NCBI RefSeq assembly: GCF_016892625.1
Contig: NZ_JAFEMW010000007.1
Location: 1 to 64,000 of the forward strand
DNA: 64,000 nucleotides
Direction of reading: 5' to 3'
DNA from: Brevibacterium sp. RIT 803
GTDB lineage: Bacteria > Actinomycetota > Actinomycetes > Actinomycetales > Brevibacteriaceae
The number at the start of each line of letters is the position of its first letter. Positions within the stretch are counted from its first letter, which is position 1. This document shows positions 63,803 through 64,000 of the stretch, in pieces. Below the pieces are notes generated by a model. It saw only the letters and a list, made by a program, of their open reading frames with translations, did no database searches and was not told the origin of the DNA. Made by a program: the position numbers and the translations under genes.

Positions 63803-64000
63803 GTGAATACGGAAGAACTCGTCCAGGATTGGGCCACATTGCCAGATATCGCCGAGTCGACGGGTCTTGGCATCATGCAGGTGCGCAGGCTCTTGGAAGA
63901 CGGTGCGATCTGCGGCTATAAGCACGGGACACCCAAAGTGATGAAGGTGCCGACGGCGTTCTTCGTCGACGGCTCGGTGCTGACCCCGTTGAAGGGCACG
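63803..64000 (+). CDS. Rv2175c-like DNA-binding protein (3' truncated by window end)
   Basis: The first 66 residues of a small winged-helix/HTH protein (LPDIAESTGLGIMQVRRLLEDG) matching Rv2175c, a DNA-binding substrate of PknL in M. tuberculosis. GTG 63803 is used; TAGGCT at 63790-63795 could be a -10 giving a leaderless message. It is divergent from the LysM/kinase pair. The end lies outside the window. Confidence 0.8.
   Translation, partial: MNTEELVQDWATLPDIAESTGLGIMQVRRLLEDGAICGYKHGTPKVMKVPTAFFVDGSVLTPLKGT

Overview
The window is a chromosomal segment of a high-GC Gram-positive actinobacterium. Gene content, the many GTG starts, ATGA/GTGA overlaps and the gene order point to Micrococcales, and Brevibacterium or a close relative is my best guess (inference, no search was possible). 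Three blocks keep the order known from Mycobacterium tuberculosis: Rv1691-Rv1713 (about 6.2-30.4 kb), Rv1826-Rv1829 (gcvH, FHA protein, bifunctional nuclease; 56.9-58.9 kb) and Rv2175c-Rv2178c (aroG, Ser/Thr kinase, DNA-binding protein; 58.9-64 kb).

Layout. 0-5.3 kb: glycine-betaine locus, with a BCCT-type transporter convergent with betB-betA. 5.3-6.2 kb: a gene-free stretch with a candidate operator. 6.2-32.4 kb: a long, mostly overlapping plus-strand run. It holds a charge-segregated RGG-repeat/TPR-like protein, a HAD phosphatase, tlyA, nadK, recN, steA, steB, an MraY/WecA-like membrane protein, murJ, two glycosyltransferase-type proteins, pyrG, a Nudix hydrolase, xerD, parA, scpA (apparently CTG-initiated), scpB, rluB, tyrA, cmk, der, an AI-2E-family exporter and a Sua5/YciO protein. 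32.4-37.2 kb: a complete branched-chain amino acid type ABC importer on the minus strand, with a recognisable promoter. 37.2-37.7 kb: a regulatory intergenic region with nine 11-bp tandem repeats, divergent to a fabG/thiolase pair. 39.7-42.6 kb: a DUF222/HNH protein and an AT-rich, repeat-bearing intergenic region.

42.6-44.6 kb: MATE exporter and GNAT acetyltransferase. 44.7-51.4 kb: a Pls/PosA-like single-module NRPS whose stop overlaps the start of an M1 metallopeptidase, with a metal-dependent amidohydrolase transcribed divergently. This is a candidate locus for making and trimming a poly-amino acid. 51.4-56.5 kb: a small membrane protein behind a DtxR-box-like palindrome, a sugar porter, an antiporter of the NhaD/CitMHS type and an MFS transporter. 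56.6 kb: tRNA-Pro(GGG) with its own terminator. 56.9-64 kb: gcvH, a GarA-like FHA protein with a large Gln-rich tail, bifunctional nuclease, class II DAHP synthase, then a PASTA Ser/Thr kinase overlapped with a LysM/SLT protein, and a truncated Rv2175c-like DNA-binding gene running off the end.

No rRNA, insertion sequence, prophage or CRISPR array was seen. The least ordinary items are the Pls-like/M1/amidohydrolase cluster, the RGG polyampholyte, the helically phased 11-bp repeats, the MraY-like protein beside MurJ, and the iron-box-like promoter feeding a coupled micro-ORF and membrane protein.
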